From the NCBI GenBank assembly GCA_018697205.1, contig JABHTG010000113.1, positions 1-64,000 on the forward strand: 64,000 bases of DNA. Reading direction: 5' to 3'. The DNA comes from Nitrospina sp. (lineage in GTDB: Bacteria; Nitrospinota; Nitrospinia; Nitrospinales; VA-1). The notes below the pieces were generated by a model. It did not search any database and was not told where the DNA came from. It worked only from the letters and a program-made list of their open reading frames with translations. Below, one piece after another: positions 40,091 to 50,161 of the stretch. Both the position numbers and the translations under genes were made by a program. Position 1 is the stretch's first letter, and each line of letters starts with the position of its first letter.

Positions 40091-42040
40091 ATGAAAGATG
40101 TAGCAGCTTCTTCCCCGACAGAGATTAAAAATCAAGGAAATACCTATATGGACTTTGATGAGAGGTTAGATTTTGCAATTAACAAGTCGCGTGACTTTTT
40201 ATTGTCTAGGCAAACAGAAGATGGTTACTGGGTAGACGAGCTAGAGTCAAACGCTACTATCACGGCAGAACTTATTTTTTTCATGCACTTTACCAAAACG
40301 GTCGATTTGGTAAAACAGAAAAAACTCATAAATTATCTTCTCCATAAGCAAAGAAAGGATGGAAGTTGGCCATTATATTTTGGAGGACCTTGTGATATTA
40401 ATTCCACAGTAGAGTCTTATATGGCTTTAAAATTGTCGGGAGTTCCTGAGGATTTGCCAGAAATGATTCGAGCGCGCGAGGCTATTTTTGCAAATGGGGG
40501 TATTAAAGGTACGCGTGTATTTACCAAAATCTTTCTTGCGATGTTTGGACAAATTCCTTGGGAAGTTTGTCCAGCGATTCCAGTGGAGATTATACTGTTA
40601 AAAAAATGGTTTCCTTTAAATATTTATGAAATGTCTAGTTGGTCTCGCGGTACTGTGGTTCCTCTTTCAATCGTCGTTAGTCATAAACCAGTTTTTGATT
40701 TACCAGAAGGGCGTGGTGTTAAGGAGTTGTTTACTAGTGGTGACAATGCATTAGGTTTTGAGCCAGACGGATCAATTTTTAGTTCGTGGAGGAATTTTTT
40801 TATCTATCTGGACAAAGTTATCAAGTTTTTTGGCAAGTTCCCATGGAAACCTTTTCGTAAAGCGGCTCTTAAAAAGGCTCTTCGGTGGGTCATTAAGCAT
40901 CAAGAAGATCAGGGGGATTTTGCTGGAATCCAGCCGGCGATGCTTAATTCTTTGTTAGCCTATCATTATGAGGGAATTTCTAAGAATGATCCAAAATGGA
41001 TCAAGGGCTTGGAGGCTGTAGAAAGATTTCTCATCGATAAAGAAGAGGGCACACTTTTGCAGGCGTGTGTTTCACCATTATGGGATACTGCCATAGCAGC
41101 TAATGCTTTATGTGATTCTGGAATATCTTTGGATCATCCGGCTTTATTGAAGGCAGCTGAATGGATCCTGAGCAAGCAGGTAGTTAAAGAGGGGGACTGG
41201 TTTGTTAAGAATCCTCAGGCAATGCCTGGTGGTTGGGCGTTTGAGTTTTATAACGAGCTTTACCCAGATTGCGATGATACCGCAGAGATCCTTATTTTTC
41301 TTAATCGAGTAAGGCTACCGAACTCTTATCATAAGTTAAAAGAATCGGAAAGGGCTGTCTCATGGCTACTCAGTATGCAATGTCAATCAGGTGGTTGGGC
41401 TGCATTTGATATAAACAATGAGAAAAAAATACTCAATGAGGTTCCATTTGCAGACCATGGGGCCATGCTAGACCCACCAACAGTTGATGTTAGCGGGCGT
41501 GTTTTATGGTTACTTGGTCAAATTGGATTTAAGAGAGATCATGCAAAGGTAGAAAAGGTAATTGGTTTTATAAAAGATAGGCAAGAAATTGATGGGTCTT
41601 GGTGGGGTCGTTGGGGAGTTAACTATATATATGGTAGCTGGTTGGCTCTTACTGGACTCGCTTCTATCGGAGAGGACATGAATCAGCCTTATGTTCGTCG
41701 AACGGTGGAATGGTATGAGGCGCATCAAAATGAAGACGGTGGTTGGGGAGAGACATGCGAAAGTTATAAAACCCCATCGTTAGCAGGAAAAGGTAATAGC
41801 ACTGCTTCGCAAACTGCTTGGGCTTTGATGGGAATGATTGCTAGCGGGGAAGAAAAAAATTTGGTGGTTAAGCGTGGGATCGAATTCTTATTGGATAGAC
41901 AAGAAGTACAAGGATCTTGGTGCGAAGATGAGTTTACAGGAACGGGATTCCCCATGCACTTTTTTATCAAATACCACATGTATCAACATTTCTTTCCTCT
42001 TATGGCACTTGGAAAGTACCGCTCTGCAATTCGGACGTGA
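40091..42040 (+). CDS. shc: Squalene-hopene cyclase
   Basis: This enzyme cyclises squalene to hopene, giving hopanoids that order the membrane. It has 649 residues, the usual size for bacterial SHC. The catalytic DxDD motif is DCDD (residues 393-396) followed by TAE. Several QW repeats are present, for example QTEDGYW, QRKDGSWP, QEIDGSWWGRWG and QNEDGGWGE. It is a single gene with no squalene synthase or hpn genes around it. An upstream promoter lies in the 292-bp gap shared with rplM. Confidence 0.95.
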   Translation: MKDVAASSPTEIKNQGNTYMDFDERLDFAINKSRDFLLSRQTEDGYWVDELESNATITAELIFFMHFTKTVDLVKQKKLINYLLHKQRKDGSWPLYFGGPCDINSTVESYMALKLSGVPEDLPEMIRAREAIFANGGIKGTRVFTKIFLAMFGQIPWEVCPAIPVEIILLKKWFPLNIYEMSSWSRGTVVPLSIVVSHKPVFDLPEGRGVKELFTSGDNALGFEPDGSIFSSWRNFFIYLDKVIKFFGKFPWKPFRKAALKKALRWVIKHQEDQGDFAGIQPAMLNSLLAYHYEGISKNDPKWIKGLEAVERFLIDKEEGTLLQACVSPLWDTAIAANALCDSGISLDHPALLKAAEWILSKQVVKEGDWFVKNPQAMPGGWAFEFYNELYPDCDDTAEILIFLNRVRLPNSYHKLKESERAVSWLLSMQCQSGGWAAFDINNEKKILNEVPFADHGAMLDPPTVDVSGRVLWLLGQIGFKRDHAKVEKVIGFIKDRQEIDGSWWGRWGVNYIYGSWLALTGLASIGEDMNQPYVRRTVEWYEAHQNEDGGWGETCESYKTPSLAGKGNSTASQTAWALMGMIASGEEKNLVVKRGIEFLLDRQEVQGSWCEDEFTGTGFPMHFFIKYHMYQHFFPLMALGKYRSAIRT

Positions 42041-42110
42041 ACTTTGAAGAGAAAAATATTCTCGTCTTTAGAGTCAGAAAAGCTTAAAGGTAGGTTTCTC
42101 ATATAAATAT

Positions 42111-42692
42111 TTAATGTTGCCTAAGCATCTCAACTGCAAACTTGGTACGAGTTACATGCTGTGTTGCCGAAGAAATTACTTCTCCTGTAACGACATCGGT
42201 TAGAGTGAGATGCATATCTATGTTGGTACCGAGGTCAGTAATTTTTCCAGTTAAGATGGCTTGAGAATTAAGCGACGTACCAAGTGTCTCTAAATCATTT
42301 TTTGCATATAAGTATTTATGCTGCAGATTTAGTTTCTGGAGGACATCGTTTACTTCTCCTTTTTGTGTTACATGGAATATGCGGTCTTGGAAAAGGGAAC
42401 GGTCAGTGAACGCTTCGACTATTCTAGATGAGAGATACTCACCAAGTATTGATGTCCGGTTGCCTTCATCAACAAAGTCCATAACTGTGATTTTATTGAT
42501 TTCGTAGTCCTCGATATCCTTGGCGATTTGGTTTGCTAAATTTTCAGACTTCCCTTGATAGTAGCTCGAGTCAGTTTGTGTTCGAAAAAGTTTGGACCAA
42601 TATTCCGTAGGGGCCATTCGAAGTTCACAGGCCGGTAAAAGGGTAATAAGTAGTATAAGGAGTATAGGGTAAAACGTTTTGTAAGTTTTCAT
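42111..42692 (-). CDS. FlgO-like lipoprotein
   Basis: This 193-residue predicted lipoprotein has a signal peptide with lipobox LLPAC (Cys22). The mature part (LANQIAKDI, ITVMDFVDEGN, ILGEYLSSRIVEAF, QAILTGKITDLG, LTLTDVVTGEV) follows the FlgO/CsgG-like pattern of outer-membrane lipoproteins. The FlgO name is a family resemblance; no flagellar genes are in this window, so an unrelated envelope role is equally possible. It converges with the squalene-hopene cyclase gene and diverges from another lipoprotein gene. Confidence 0.7.
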   Translation of the reverse strand: MKTYKTFYPILLILLITLLPACELRMAPTEYWSKLFRTQTDSSYYQGKSENLANQIAKDIEDYEINKITVMDFVDEGNRTSILGEYLSSRIVEAFTDRSLFQDRIFHVTQKGEVNDVLQKLNLQHKYLYAKNDLETLGTSLNSQAILTGKITDLGTNIDMHLTLTDVVTGEVISSATQHVTRTKFAVEMLRQH

Positions 42693-43177
42693 AGCTATTT
42701 TTCTCTTTGTTATTAAATGCTATATCGTAATATTAGTTAAAGCTCTAAAGGTTTTTCTGCAATTCGGGTGCCCAATTAAGGATTTGTAAGAGTAATTTAT
42801 AAAACCCTTATAATAAAAAGAGTTAAAGGGTTTATGATAGTTAGATGACAAAAAAAATTGGAAGAGGTTTTTTTTTTTTGATAAATAATTGACGTTTTGA
42901 GCTTTAAAAGCATGTTTCTTATGGATAGATTCAGGATTTGCAGTAGATTAGAGCTAAGCTTTACTGAAAGGGTTCTCAAAAATTATAATAAAATTTACCT
43001 TTTGCCTAACTGGAAGAGAAATAAATAGTAAGGCTTTATGGTTGCCTAGTCGCGGTTTTTTGATCATCTAATACAGTAATTCTAGCTGAGTGTATTGCAC
43101 AACTGAGGATTTTTCTGGAGCCTCTTTAAGGTTTAGGGTGTAAAATAGTATTCAAACAAAAATTTTTAAAGAGTTTT
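42693..43177. other. 485-bp divergent intergenic region between two lipoprotein genes
   Basis: No gene is seen. It has an inverted repeat AAACCCTT (42802-42809) / AAGGGTTT (42826-42833) and a long T tract near 42870-42881. Promoters for both lipoprotein genes should lie here. Confidence 0.35.
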
Positions 43178-44020
43178 TTGATGATGCGGTTTTTTATTTT
43201 AACTGTTTATTTAGTATCTTTAACGACTTTTTTCGCGTGTGGCGGTGCGGAAGAAGCTAAAGGACCTGTTATTCAGCCGAAAAAGGAAGCTACGTGGGTT
43301 CGAACAGAGAAAATAAAAATAACCACGGGGCAAACTTTCTCGAGAACGGAAAAAAAATTAGCAGACATTCCTATCAATACTTCATTGGTTGAAAAAATGA
43401 CGACTAATGAAAAACCCGATTTGGTTGTGAAGTTAGATGAGGCTTCCTGTTTGGCCCGGTTAGATTCATTGAATATAAGGCGGACTTTAGTTCAAAAATC
43501 TGGAGGAATGTGGGGTGCGTTTGAAAGGAATGCGGATTCAAAGCAATATTCTTTTTACGGAATGCAGCTTGATAGTAATGTAAATAAAATGATTTTTAGC
43601 TTAAGGTACTTGTGCAAAACGTCAGATGGAGTGCCATTAAATAATGTGGCTATTGAATTTAAAAAATTAGTTCAGGATCATGGACGTGAAGAAACAATTA
43701 AAATCCTTCTCTCCAGAGGAGAACATCCTGAAGATATTGAAGTTTTTCTAAACTATGAAGAATTTGCTCGTAAGATAGGAGAGCGGGAAATCGATTTTAA
43801 AGTAATTAATCCTCGCTTAAATAAGGCGGAGCGAATAATAGACTTATATGATGAGCTGTCTAAGAATTCAAGCGATAAACAATCTGCAGATATGTTTCTT
43901 TCCAATTCTGTTACTTTACTAAAAGTAATGAATGAGTTTCTTAAGACTGATCAGATAATGGCCATGGCCGTAAATGAGGAGGAGTTAGTTCCTTATCATC
44001 ACCTAGATCAAGATATGTAA
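43178..44020 (+). CDS. Lipoprotein of unknown function
   Basis: This 280-residue protein has a signal peptide and lipobox FFAC (Cys21), followed by a Gly/Glu-rich linker. The mature part is charged and helical with no recognised domain. A central stretch, FERNADSKQYSFYGMQLDSNVNKMIFSLRYLCK, may form a beta-sandwich, and the end (about 215-270) is helical. It has no paralogue in the window and converges on lon. Confidence 0.65.
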   Translation: MMMRFFILTVYLVSLTTFFACGGAEEAKGPVIQPKKEATWVRTEKIKITTGQTFSRTEKKLADIPINTSLVEKMTTNEKPDLVVKLDEASCLARLDSLNIRRTLVQKSGGMWGAFERNADSKQYSFYGMQLDSNVNKMIFSLRYLCKTSDGVPLNNVAIEFKKLVQDHGREETIKILLSRGEHPEDIEVFLNYEEFARKIGEREIDFKVINPRLNKAERIIDLYDELSKNSSDKQSADMFLSNSVTLLKVMNEFLKTDQIMAMAVNEEELVPYHHLDQDM

Positions 44021-44115
44021 ATAAATTAGTTTTTACAGTTTACGGGCTAACGTGTTGTTCAGGTTTTTATTATTTTGGCGGGTAAAGATACTAGCTAAAA
44101 TTGTAGAATGAAAAT

Positions 44116-46524
44116 TTAGTTCAAAGTGGTTGGAGATTGACGGCTAGAACTGTCTCCTTCATTTCCTTTTCTTGATTTAGCTAGCTTCTTCTTCATCGAG
44201 CTTACTTTCCCCCCAAATGCTTCTTTGATAGCCTCATCCATGTTTGAAACTGGATAAAACTTCATAACCTTTCTAATTTTTTCCGGAATCTCTGGGATAT
44301 CTTTTTCGTTTTCTTTTGGAAGAATAATTTTTAAAATTCCACCTCTATGGGCAGCTAGAGATTTTTCTTTGAGTCCACCAATGGGTAAAACCTTTCCGGT
44401 TAATGTTAATTCGCCAGTCATTGCAATACCGTGTCGCAGAGGTTTATTTGTTAGAGCTGATACCATTGCGATAGCCATAGCTATCCCCGCTGAAGGGCCA
44501 TCTTTAGGAACCGCTCCTTCGGGGATGTGTATATGGATATCAGTCTTCTGGTAGAAATTATTTTTAATTCCAAAGTCTTTCGCACGTGACCGGACATAGC
44601 TAAGAGCTGCTTGAGCAGATTCTTTCATTACATCTCCGAGTTTACCTGTGGGTGAAAGTTTTCCGCTACCTGGTAAGATAGTCGCCTCAATTGATAGCAT
44701 TTCTCCTCCAACCTCTGTCCAAGCTAAGCCTGTAGCAACACCTATCGGAAGAGTTCTATTAGCTGACAAGCGTTGATATTTAGGAATGCCTAAAATTTCT
44801 TTAAGAGAGTTAGGTTCTATTTTGATGGAATATTTTTTCCCCTTATCCACAACTTTCTTAGCTGTCTTGCGACAGATGGTAGCTATTTCGCGCTCTAAAT
44901 TACGCACCCCAGCTTCACGAGTATAATTATCTAAAATTTGACTCAGACTTTTTTTTGTAAACTTAAGGTTACTCTTAGTTAAACCGTGTTCTTTTATTTT
45001 TTTTGGAATGAGAAATTTTTCGGCTATACCGATTTTTTCGTCATCAGTATAACCATGTAAGCGTAATACTTCCATTCTGTCTAAGAGGGGTTGCGGTATC
45101 GTATGAAGTACGTTAGCAGTACAAATGAATAGGACTTGTGATAGATCATAATCAGCTTCAAGGTAGTGATCGTTGAAGTTAAAATTTTGTTCTGGATCAA
45201 GTACTTCCAGTAGCGCAGATGAAGGGTCACCGCGAAAATCAGAATTCATTTTATCAATTTCATCAAGCATAAATACTGGATCCATAGTGCCGGCTTTTTT
45301 TATTCCTTGAATAATCTTCCCCGGAAGGGCTCCAATATATGTTCTTCTATGTCCTCTTATTTCCGCTTCATCTCGGATGCCGCCCAAAGAAATACGAACG
45401 AATTTTTTTCCGATAGCATTGGCTATGGATTGCCCTAGAGAAGTTTTGCCAACTCCCGGTGGTCCTGCTAAACATAGAATTGGTCCATTAATTTTTTTGA
45501 CTAGTTTGAGTACTGCTAGGTGCTCGATTATACGTTCTTTAACTTTTTCAAGTCCGTAATGATCTTTGTCGAGTATTTTTATAGCCTCAGGGATTTTAAT
45601 TTTTTCAGATCCTTCCCCCTGTTTCCAAGGAAGATCAATGAACCACTCAATATAGGTCCGTGACACGGTTGCCTCAGCTGACATTGGTTGCATAAGTTCC
45701 AGTCGCCTAAGCTCTTTAGATATTTTTTCATTAATATCTTTGGGCAGATCAATTTTTTTTATCTTTTCGCTCAGTTCATCGATGTCTGTTTTAAACTCAT
45801 CACCCTTACCTAATTCTTTCTGGATAACTTTAAGTTGCTCGTTTAGATAAAATTCTTTTTGACTCTGTTCCATCTGCTTTCTTACACGCCCATGAACCCT
45901 TTTTTCAATTTTAAGAACTTCCAACTCTGACTTTAGAGTGCTTAGTAATTTCTCTAATCGATCGCCTGGATTGAATGTTTCCAAAAGAGCTTGCTTTTCA
46001 TTGGATTGAAAAGTCATATACGCCGCGATAGTATCTGCATAGCGATGTGGTTCAATAATGTTCGTTGTTGCAGAAACGGCTTCAAGTGGTATTTTGTGGT
46101 TTAGTTTGACATATTGTTCGAATACTCTGCTAACGCTTCTCATAAGCGCCTTAAGTTCAGGTGTTACTTGCTCATTTTCTTGAACGCGCTCGACTTCCAC
46201 CTGATAAAAATCAGTATTCTTGCCGAAATTGATTATGCGTCCTCGTTGAAGACCCTCTACTAGAACCTTTATGGTGCCATCGCTTAATTTTAGAATCTGC
46301 AGAATATTGGCGATAGTACCAGTTTCATAAATGTCTTTTGGGGTTGGGTCGTTATTATTTGGGTTACGCTGGGAGGCCAGAAAAATATTTTTTTGCTCGG
46401 CCATGGATTTTTCCAAAGCACAAACAGACTTTTCCCGCCCTACAAATAGTGGAATCACCATAAAAGGGAAAACAACTATGTCTCTTAGGGGTAGTAGCGG
46501 CAACAAGGGGTGGTTGGAACTCAT
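44116..46524 (-). CDS. lon: ATP-dependent protease Lon
   Basis: Lon degrades misfolded and regulatory proteins. It has 802 residues: an N-terminal LON substrate domain (about 1-200), a coiled-coil region, an AAA+ module with Walker A GPPGVGKTSLG, and a protease domain with the catalytic Ser in PKDGPSAGIAMA and a later catalytic Lys. The ATG follows the clpX stop codon with no gap, so the two are translated from one mRNA. The tail is short, basic and Ser-rich. Confidence 0.97.
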   Translation of the reverse strand: MSSNHPLLPLLPLRDIVVFPFMVIPLFVGREKSVCALEKSMAEQKNIFLASQRNPNNNDPTPKDIYETGTIANILQILKLSDGTIKVLVEGLQRGRIINFGKNTDFYQVEVERVQENEQVTPELKALMRSVSRVFEQYVKLNHKIPLEAVSATTNIIEPHRYADTIAAYMTFQSNEKQALLETFNPGDRLEKLLSTLKSELEVLKIEKRVHGRVRKQMEQSQKEFYLNEQLKVIQKELGKGDEFKTDIDELSEKIKKIDLPKDINEKISKELRRLELMQPMSAEATVSRTYIEWFIDLPWKQGEGSEKIKIPEAIKILDKDHYGLEKVKERIIEHLAVLKLVKKINGPILCLAGPPGVGKTSLGQSIANAIGKKFVRISLGGIRDEAEIRGHRRTYIGALPGKIIQGIKKAGTMDPVFMLDEIDKMNSDFRGDPSSALLEVLDPEQNFNFNDHYLEADYDLSQVLFICTANVLHTIPQPLLDRMEVLRLHGYTDDEKIGIAEKFLIPKKIKEHGLTKSNLKFTKKSLSQILDNYTREAGVRNLEREIATICRKTAKKVVDKGKKYSIKIEPNSLKEILGIPKYQRLSANRTLPIGVATGLAWTEVGGEMLSIEATILPGSGKLSPTGKLGDVMKESAQAALSYVRSRAKDFGIKNNFYQKTDIHIHIPEGAVPKDGPSAGIAMAIAMVSALTNKPLRHGIAMTGELTLTGKVLPIGGLKEKSLAAHRGGILKIILPKENEKDIPEIPEKIRKVMKFYPVSNMDEAIKEAFGGKVSSMKKKLAKSRKGNEGDSSSRQSPTTLN

Positions 46525-47775
46525 TTAACTTGCCTGTTTTTGCTTGTGGTAAACAAGGAGTGGTTCCTCGCTATTTTTAATTACTTCTTCATTTACTACA
46601 ACTTCTTCAATATCGTCTCGTGAAGGTAGCTCGAACATGATATCAAGCATATGCTCTTCTAATACTGAACGTAGTCCGCGTGCCCCTGTTTTATGAGCGA
46701 TTGCTTTTTCAGCGATCGCTCTAATGGCATTTTCTGTAAATTTCAACCTAACATTTTCGAATTCAAATAATTTCTGATATTGCTTTATTACGGCATTTTT
46801 GGGTTCAGAAAGTACTCTCATTAATGCTGCTGTGTCAAGCTCGTTAAGTGTTGCGACTATAGAAAATCTACCGACAAATTCTGGAATGAGTCCGTATTTG
46901 AGCAGGTCCTCTGGTTGTACCTTCTCTAGAATTGCTTCTGTTTCTATTTTTCTTTTAGAGATAGGTGTTTGGCTGAACCCAAGGGTTTTCTTTCCTACGC
47001 GGTCACGGATAACACTGTCAAGGCCAACAAATGCACCACCACAAACAAATAAGATATTGGAAGTATTGACTTGCAAAAATTCCTGGTGAGGATGTTTTCT
47101 TCCGCCTTGAGGAGGAACGCTGGCAGTTGTGCCTTCGATAATTTTAAGTAAAGCCTGTTGTACACCCTCTCCAGATACATCGCGAGTGATGGAGGGGTTT
47201 TCTGTTTTGCGAGATATTTTATCAATTTCGTCAATGTAAATAATTCCTCGTTCTGCTTTTTCTACATCATAGTCGGTAGCTTGTAATAATTTGAGTATAA
47301 TATTTTCCACATCTTCCCCAACGTAACCAGCTTCAGTTAGCGTTGTGGCATCAACTATACAAAATGGGACATCAAGAATTTTTGCCAACGTTTGAGCCAT
47401 TAAGGTTTTCCCAGAACCAGTAGGGCCAATAAGTAGGACATTACTTTTTTGGAGCTCTACTTCATCCATATTTACATTAGCTTCTATACGTTTGAAATGG
47501 TTGTGAACAGCTACTGAAAGTATGCGCTTACAACGGCTTTGCCCAACAATATAACTTTCTAGGTGATTGTAGATATCTTTAGGTTTTAATAAGTGTTGAA
47601 CATCCTCGGACTTTGCCTGAGCCCATTCCTCCACCATGATTTCATTACAGAGCTCTATGCATTCATCACAGATAAAAACAGTTGGGCCGGCAATCAGCTT
47701 TTTCACCTCTTCTTGGTTCTTACCGCAAAATGAACACCTATAGTTATTACTCTTTAGGGGCTTTTTTTTACTCAT
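46525..47775 (-). CDS. clpX: ClpX ATPase subunit of ClpXP
   Basis: ClpX is the unfoldase partner of ClpP. The 416-residue protein has the N-terminal C4 zinc domain (CSFCGKNQ, then CDECIELC), an AAA+ module with [15 protein letters not shown], Walker [11 protein letters not shown], and the ClpP-binding IGF-like loop region around residue 270. A good ribosome binding site AGGAGACC precedes the ATG. It is 50 bp after clpP. Confidence 0.97.
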   Translation of the reverse strand: MSKKKPLKSNNYRCSFCGKNQEEVKKLIAGPTVFICDECIELCNEIMVEEWAQAKSEDVQHLLKPKDIYNHLESYIVGQSRCKRILSVAVHNHFKRIEANVNMDEVELQKSNVLLIGPTGSGKTLMAQTLAKILDVPFCIVDATTLTEAGYVGEDVENIILKLLQATDYDVEKAERGIIYIDEIDKISRKTENPSITRDVSGEGVQQALLKIIEGTTASVPPQGGRKHPHQEFLQVNTSNILFVCGGAFVGLDSVIRDRVGKKTLGFSQTPISKRKIETEAILEKVQPEDLLKYGLIPEFVGRFSIVATLNELDTAALMRVLSEPKNAVIKQYQKLFEFENVRLKFTENAIRAIAEKAIAHKTGARGLRSVLEEHMLDIMFELPSRDDIEEVVVNEEVIKNSEEPLLVYHKQKQAS

Positions 47776-47825
47776 AGGTCTCCTTTATAGAGTGAACAAG
47801 ATAAGCTGATGTTCTCGATCAAAAT

Positions 47826-48470
47826 CTATTCCTTTTTCTTTTCCTTCTCCTTCTCCTTCTTGTTTTCAGCTTCATCACGTTTAGTGATCAGCTTATCAAT
47901 CAAACCATAGGTCAAAGCTTCTTCACCCGTCATATAGTTGTCACGCTCCGTGTCCTTCCGAACTCTTTTTGGATCCTGTCCAGAGTGAGTTGATAATATT
48001 CCGTCAAGGATTTCTCGAATGCGGGATATTTCTTTGGCTTGGATTTCAATATCTGTATGCTGGCCTTGAAATCCTCCACTTGGTTGATGAATCATTATCC
48101 TTGCGTGTGGCAGAGAAAAACGTTTTCCTTTAGCTCCAGCAGCAAGGAGAAGGGCACCCATACTAGCGGCTTGACCAATACAAATAGTTTGTACATCTGG
48201 CTTGATATATTGCATGGTATCGTAAATAGCCATTCCTGAGCTTACCTGTCCGCCAGGGCTATTTACATAAAGATAAATATCTTGATCAGGTTCGTCTGAT
48301 TCCAAAAAAAGCATTTGAGCTATTATGGCATTAGCTACATTATCGTCTACCCCTGTGCCAAGGAATATAATTCTATCTTTAAGTAGTCGCGAATAAATGT
48401 CGTAAGATCGTTCTCCACGACTGGTTTGTTCAATTACAATTGGAATCAACTGATTATAAGTATCCGTCAT
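47826..48470 (-). CDS. clpP: ATP-dependent Clp protease proteolytic subunit
   Basis: This 214-residue serine peptidase forms the barrel that ClpX, and probably ClpC at 8.7 kb, feed. The active-site Ser103 is in [10 protein letters not shown], His128 in [10 protein letters not shown], and the third residue is near 177 in the DTERDNYM region. The tail is highly charged ([11 protein letters not shown]). Confidence 0.97.
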   Translation of the reverse strand: MTDTYNQLIPIVIEQTSRGERSYDIYSRLLKDRIIFLGTGVDDNVANAIIAQMLFLESDEPDQDIYLYVNSPGGQVSSGMAIYDTMQYIKPDVQTICIGQAASMGALLLAAGAKGKRFSLPHARIMIHQPSGGFQGQHTDIEIQAKEISRIREILDGILSTHSGQDPKRVRKDTERDNYMTGEEALTYGLIDKLITKRDEAENKKEKEKEKKKE

Positions 48471-48593
48471 ATACTCTCTTTCTTAAAATTATGAAATAGC
48501 AATGATGCTAAGTCATGTTATTGTCGCCCACAAAGCATTCAAGAAGTACTCGAAGTAGCGCATGAAAATTAAGTTAAGGCGAATAAATTTCTT

Positions 48594-49934
48594 TTAATTA
48601 TTGTCAATATGTTCTTTTCTGTCAACAAATTCTTCCTTAACCTTGACCTCCTTCATCACTTCATCTAGAGTCTTGTCGCGCTTGATCCGACTTTGTAGTC
48701 TAACCAAGACACCATCCTTCCCCCACTGTTTTTTCATTTTATGTGCGTCTGTTTCACCTAGCATCCGAGCCATATTGTTGACTTCCGCGTTGAGTTCGTT
48801 TTCATCAACTTGAATATTAAGGTTAACCGCCAATTGATCTAGTACGAGTTCTTGTTGTAAGAGTTTGATGGCATTTTCTCTATGATCTTTTCTTTGCGAG
48901 TCTGTTACGTTTATTTCTTCCTCATTGATAGTTTCTGCCTGTTTTTTTTCCCGCTGGTCCTTTTTTAAATTCTGAATGACCATATGTTTAATTTGCTCTT
49001 CAATTAAACTTTCTGGTACTTCAATAGGATTCATTGCAGTAATTTTTGTTGTAACCACTTCTTTAGCCTTTCTATGTGCATCCCCCCGAGCATGTTCTTC
49101 AATTTGAGACTTAATTTTCTGTTTCATGTCTTCTAAACTGGAAAACTTGTTTTTTGGCTCAATATTTTTAGCAAAATTATCATCTAGCTCGGGGAGTTGG
49201 TTTTTCTGTATACCCTTTAGAGAAACATGAAAAATAACTTCTTGGCCTGCAATAGATTTATTAGAAGAGTAATCCTGGGGAATTTTAACAGAAATATCTT
49301 TTTCCTCTCCTATAGACATGCCTATAAGTTGATCTCCCATATCTTTCAGTAAGTACTCAGAGCCTATTTGGACTATATGATCGCTACCCTCTCCACCTTC
49401 AAAAGTTTCATTATTTAGAGTTCCTTTAAAGTCAAGCTTAACAAAGTCTCTATCCTCGACGGGTCTGTCAGTTATTTGGGCTTTAGTGCCCTGACGCTCA
49501 CGTTGATAATTAATCGCCTGATTTACATCTTCGTCAGTCACTTTTTGAATTTCAAGGGGAATCTCGACTTTGGAGTAGTTTTTAATTTCAAATTCAGGAA
49601 CAATCTCTACCGAAGCGGAAACGCTTATATCAGTCCCTTCTTCAGCCTCAACTTCCAGTAGTTGTGGCGGGCTTACTGACCGTAATCCTTTTTCTTCTAT
49701 CACTTCAGTTAGTCGTTCACTTATGATCTGGGTCATCACTTCTTTTTTAACATTTGGTCCAAAGCGTTTTTCTAACACTGACATCGGTGCTTTTCCTGGT
49801 CGAAACCCAGGGAGCTTTATTTGCTGGGCGAGATTTAGGTAAGATTTTTTAACCTTCGCCTGATAATCTTTATAAGCAATATCAAACTTAATTTTCTTTT
49901 TGCAGGAGTCAATATCTTCAATATTTATGTTCAT
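48594..49934 (-). CDS. tig: Trigger factor
   Basis: Trigger factor is the ribosome-bound chaperone that greets new chains. It has 446 residues from ATG 49934. The ribosome-binding loop is GFRPGKAPMSVLEKRFG, the PPIase-like domain follows (about 145-235, DRDFVKLDFKGTL), and then the long helical arms. The frame extends upstream into the tRNA-Leu gene, so that extension is rejected as coding. It is the first protein gene of tig-clpP-clpX-lon. Confidence 0.95.
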   Translation of the reverse strand: MNINIEDIDSCKKKIKFDIAYKDYQAKVKKSYLNLAQQIKLPGFRPGKAPMSVLEKRFGPNVKKEVMTQIISERLTEVIEEKGLRSVSPPQLLEVEAEEGTDISVSASVEIVPEFEIKNYSKVEIPLEIQKVTDEDVNQAINYQRERQGTKAQITDRPVEDRDFVKLDFKGTLNNETFEGGEGSDHIVQIGSEYLLKDMGDQLIGMSIGEEKDISVKIPQDYSSNKSIAGQEVIFHVSLKGIQKNQLPELDDNFAKNIEPKNKFSSLEDMKQKIKSQIEEHARGDAHRKAKEVVTTKITAMNPIEVPESLIEEQIKHMVIQNLKKDQREKKQAETINEEEINVTDSQRKDHRENAIKLLQQELVLDQLAVNLNIQVDENELNAEVNNMARMLGETDAHKMKKQWGKDGVLVRLQSRIKRDKTLDEVMKEVKVKEEFVDRKEHIDNN

Positions 49935-49958
49935 GGTGTAAAAAGTCAAATTTGTTAA

Positions 49959-50040
49959 TGCGGATGAGAGGACTTGAACCTCCACGGGTTACCCCACATG
50001 ATCCTAAATCATGCGCGTCTGCCAGTTCCGCCACATCCGC
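49959..50040 (-). tRNA. tRNA-Leu (anticodon UAG)
   Basis: Reading the minus strand, the 7-bp acceptor stem GCGGATG pairs with CATCCGC, followed by discriminator A. The anticodon stem CATGA/TCATG holds the 7-base loop TTTAGGA with anticodon TAG, a long class-II variable arm (GGGGTAACCC) follows, and the T arm is GGAGG-TTCAAGT-CCTCT. No CCA is encoded. It lies 24 bp upstream of the tig start on the same strand. Confidence 0.97.
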
Positions 50041-50161
50041 AATGCGTAAAAAACTATTTAAATAATATGCTAATACCCTAACAGTGGACTTTACGAGAGT
50101 AAATAAAGAAAATCAATACTTTAAATCTATTTTATATTACGAGATAGGATCTAAGATAGGT

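Noticed and set aside
42797-42979. 60-codon minus-strand frame between the lipoprotein genes
   Set aside because: Low-complexity Leu/Ile/Lys/Ser composition from an AT-rich spacer; no coding support.
49935-49985. Upstream extension of the trigger factor gene
   Set aside because: It runs into the tRNA-Leu gene, and trigger factor homology begins at the ATG at 49934.
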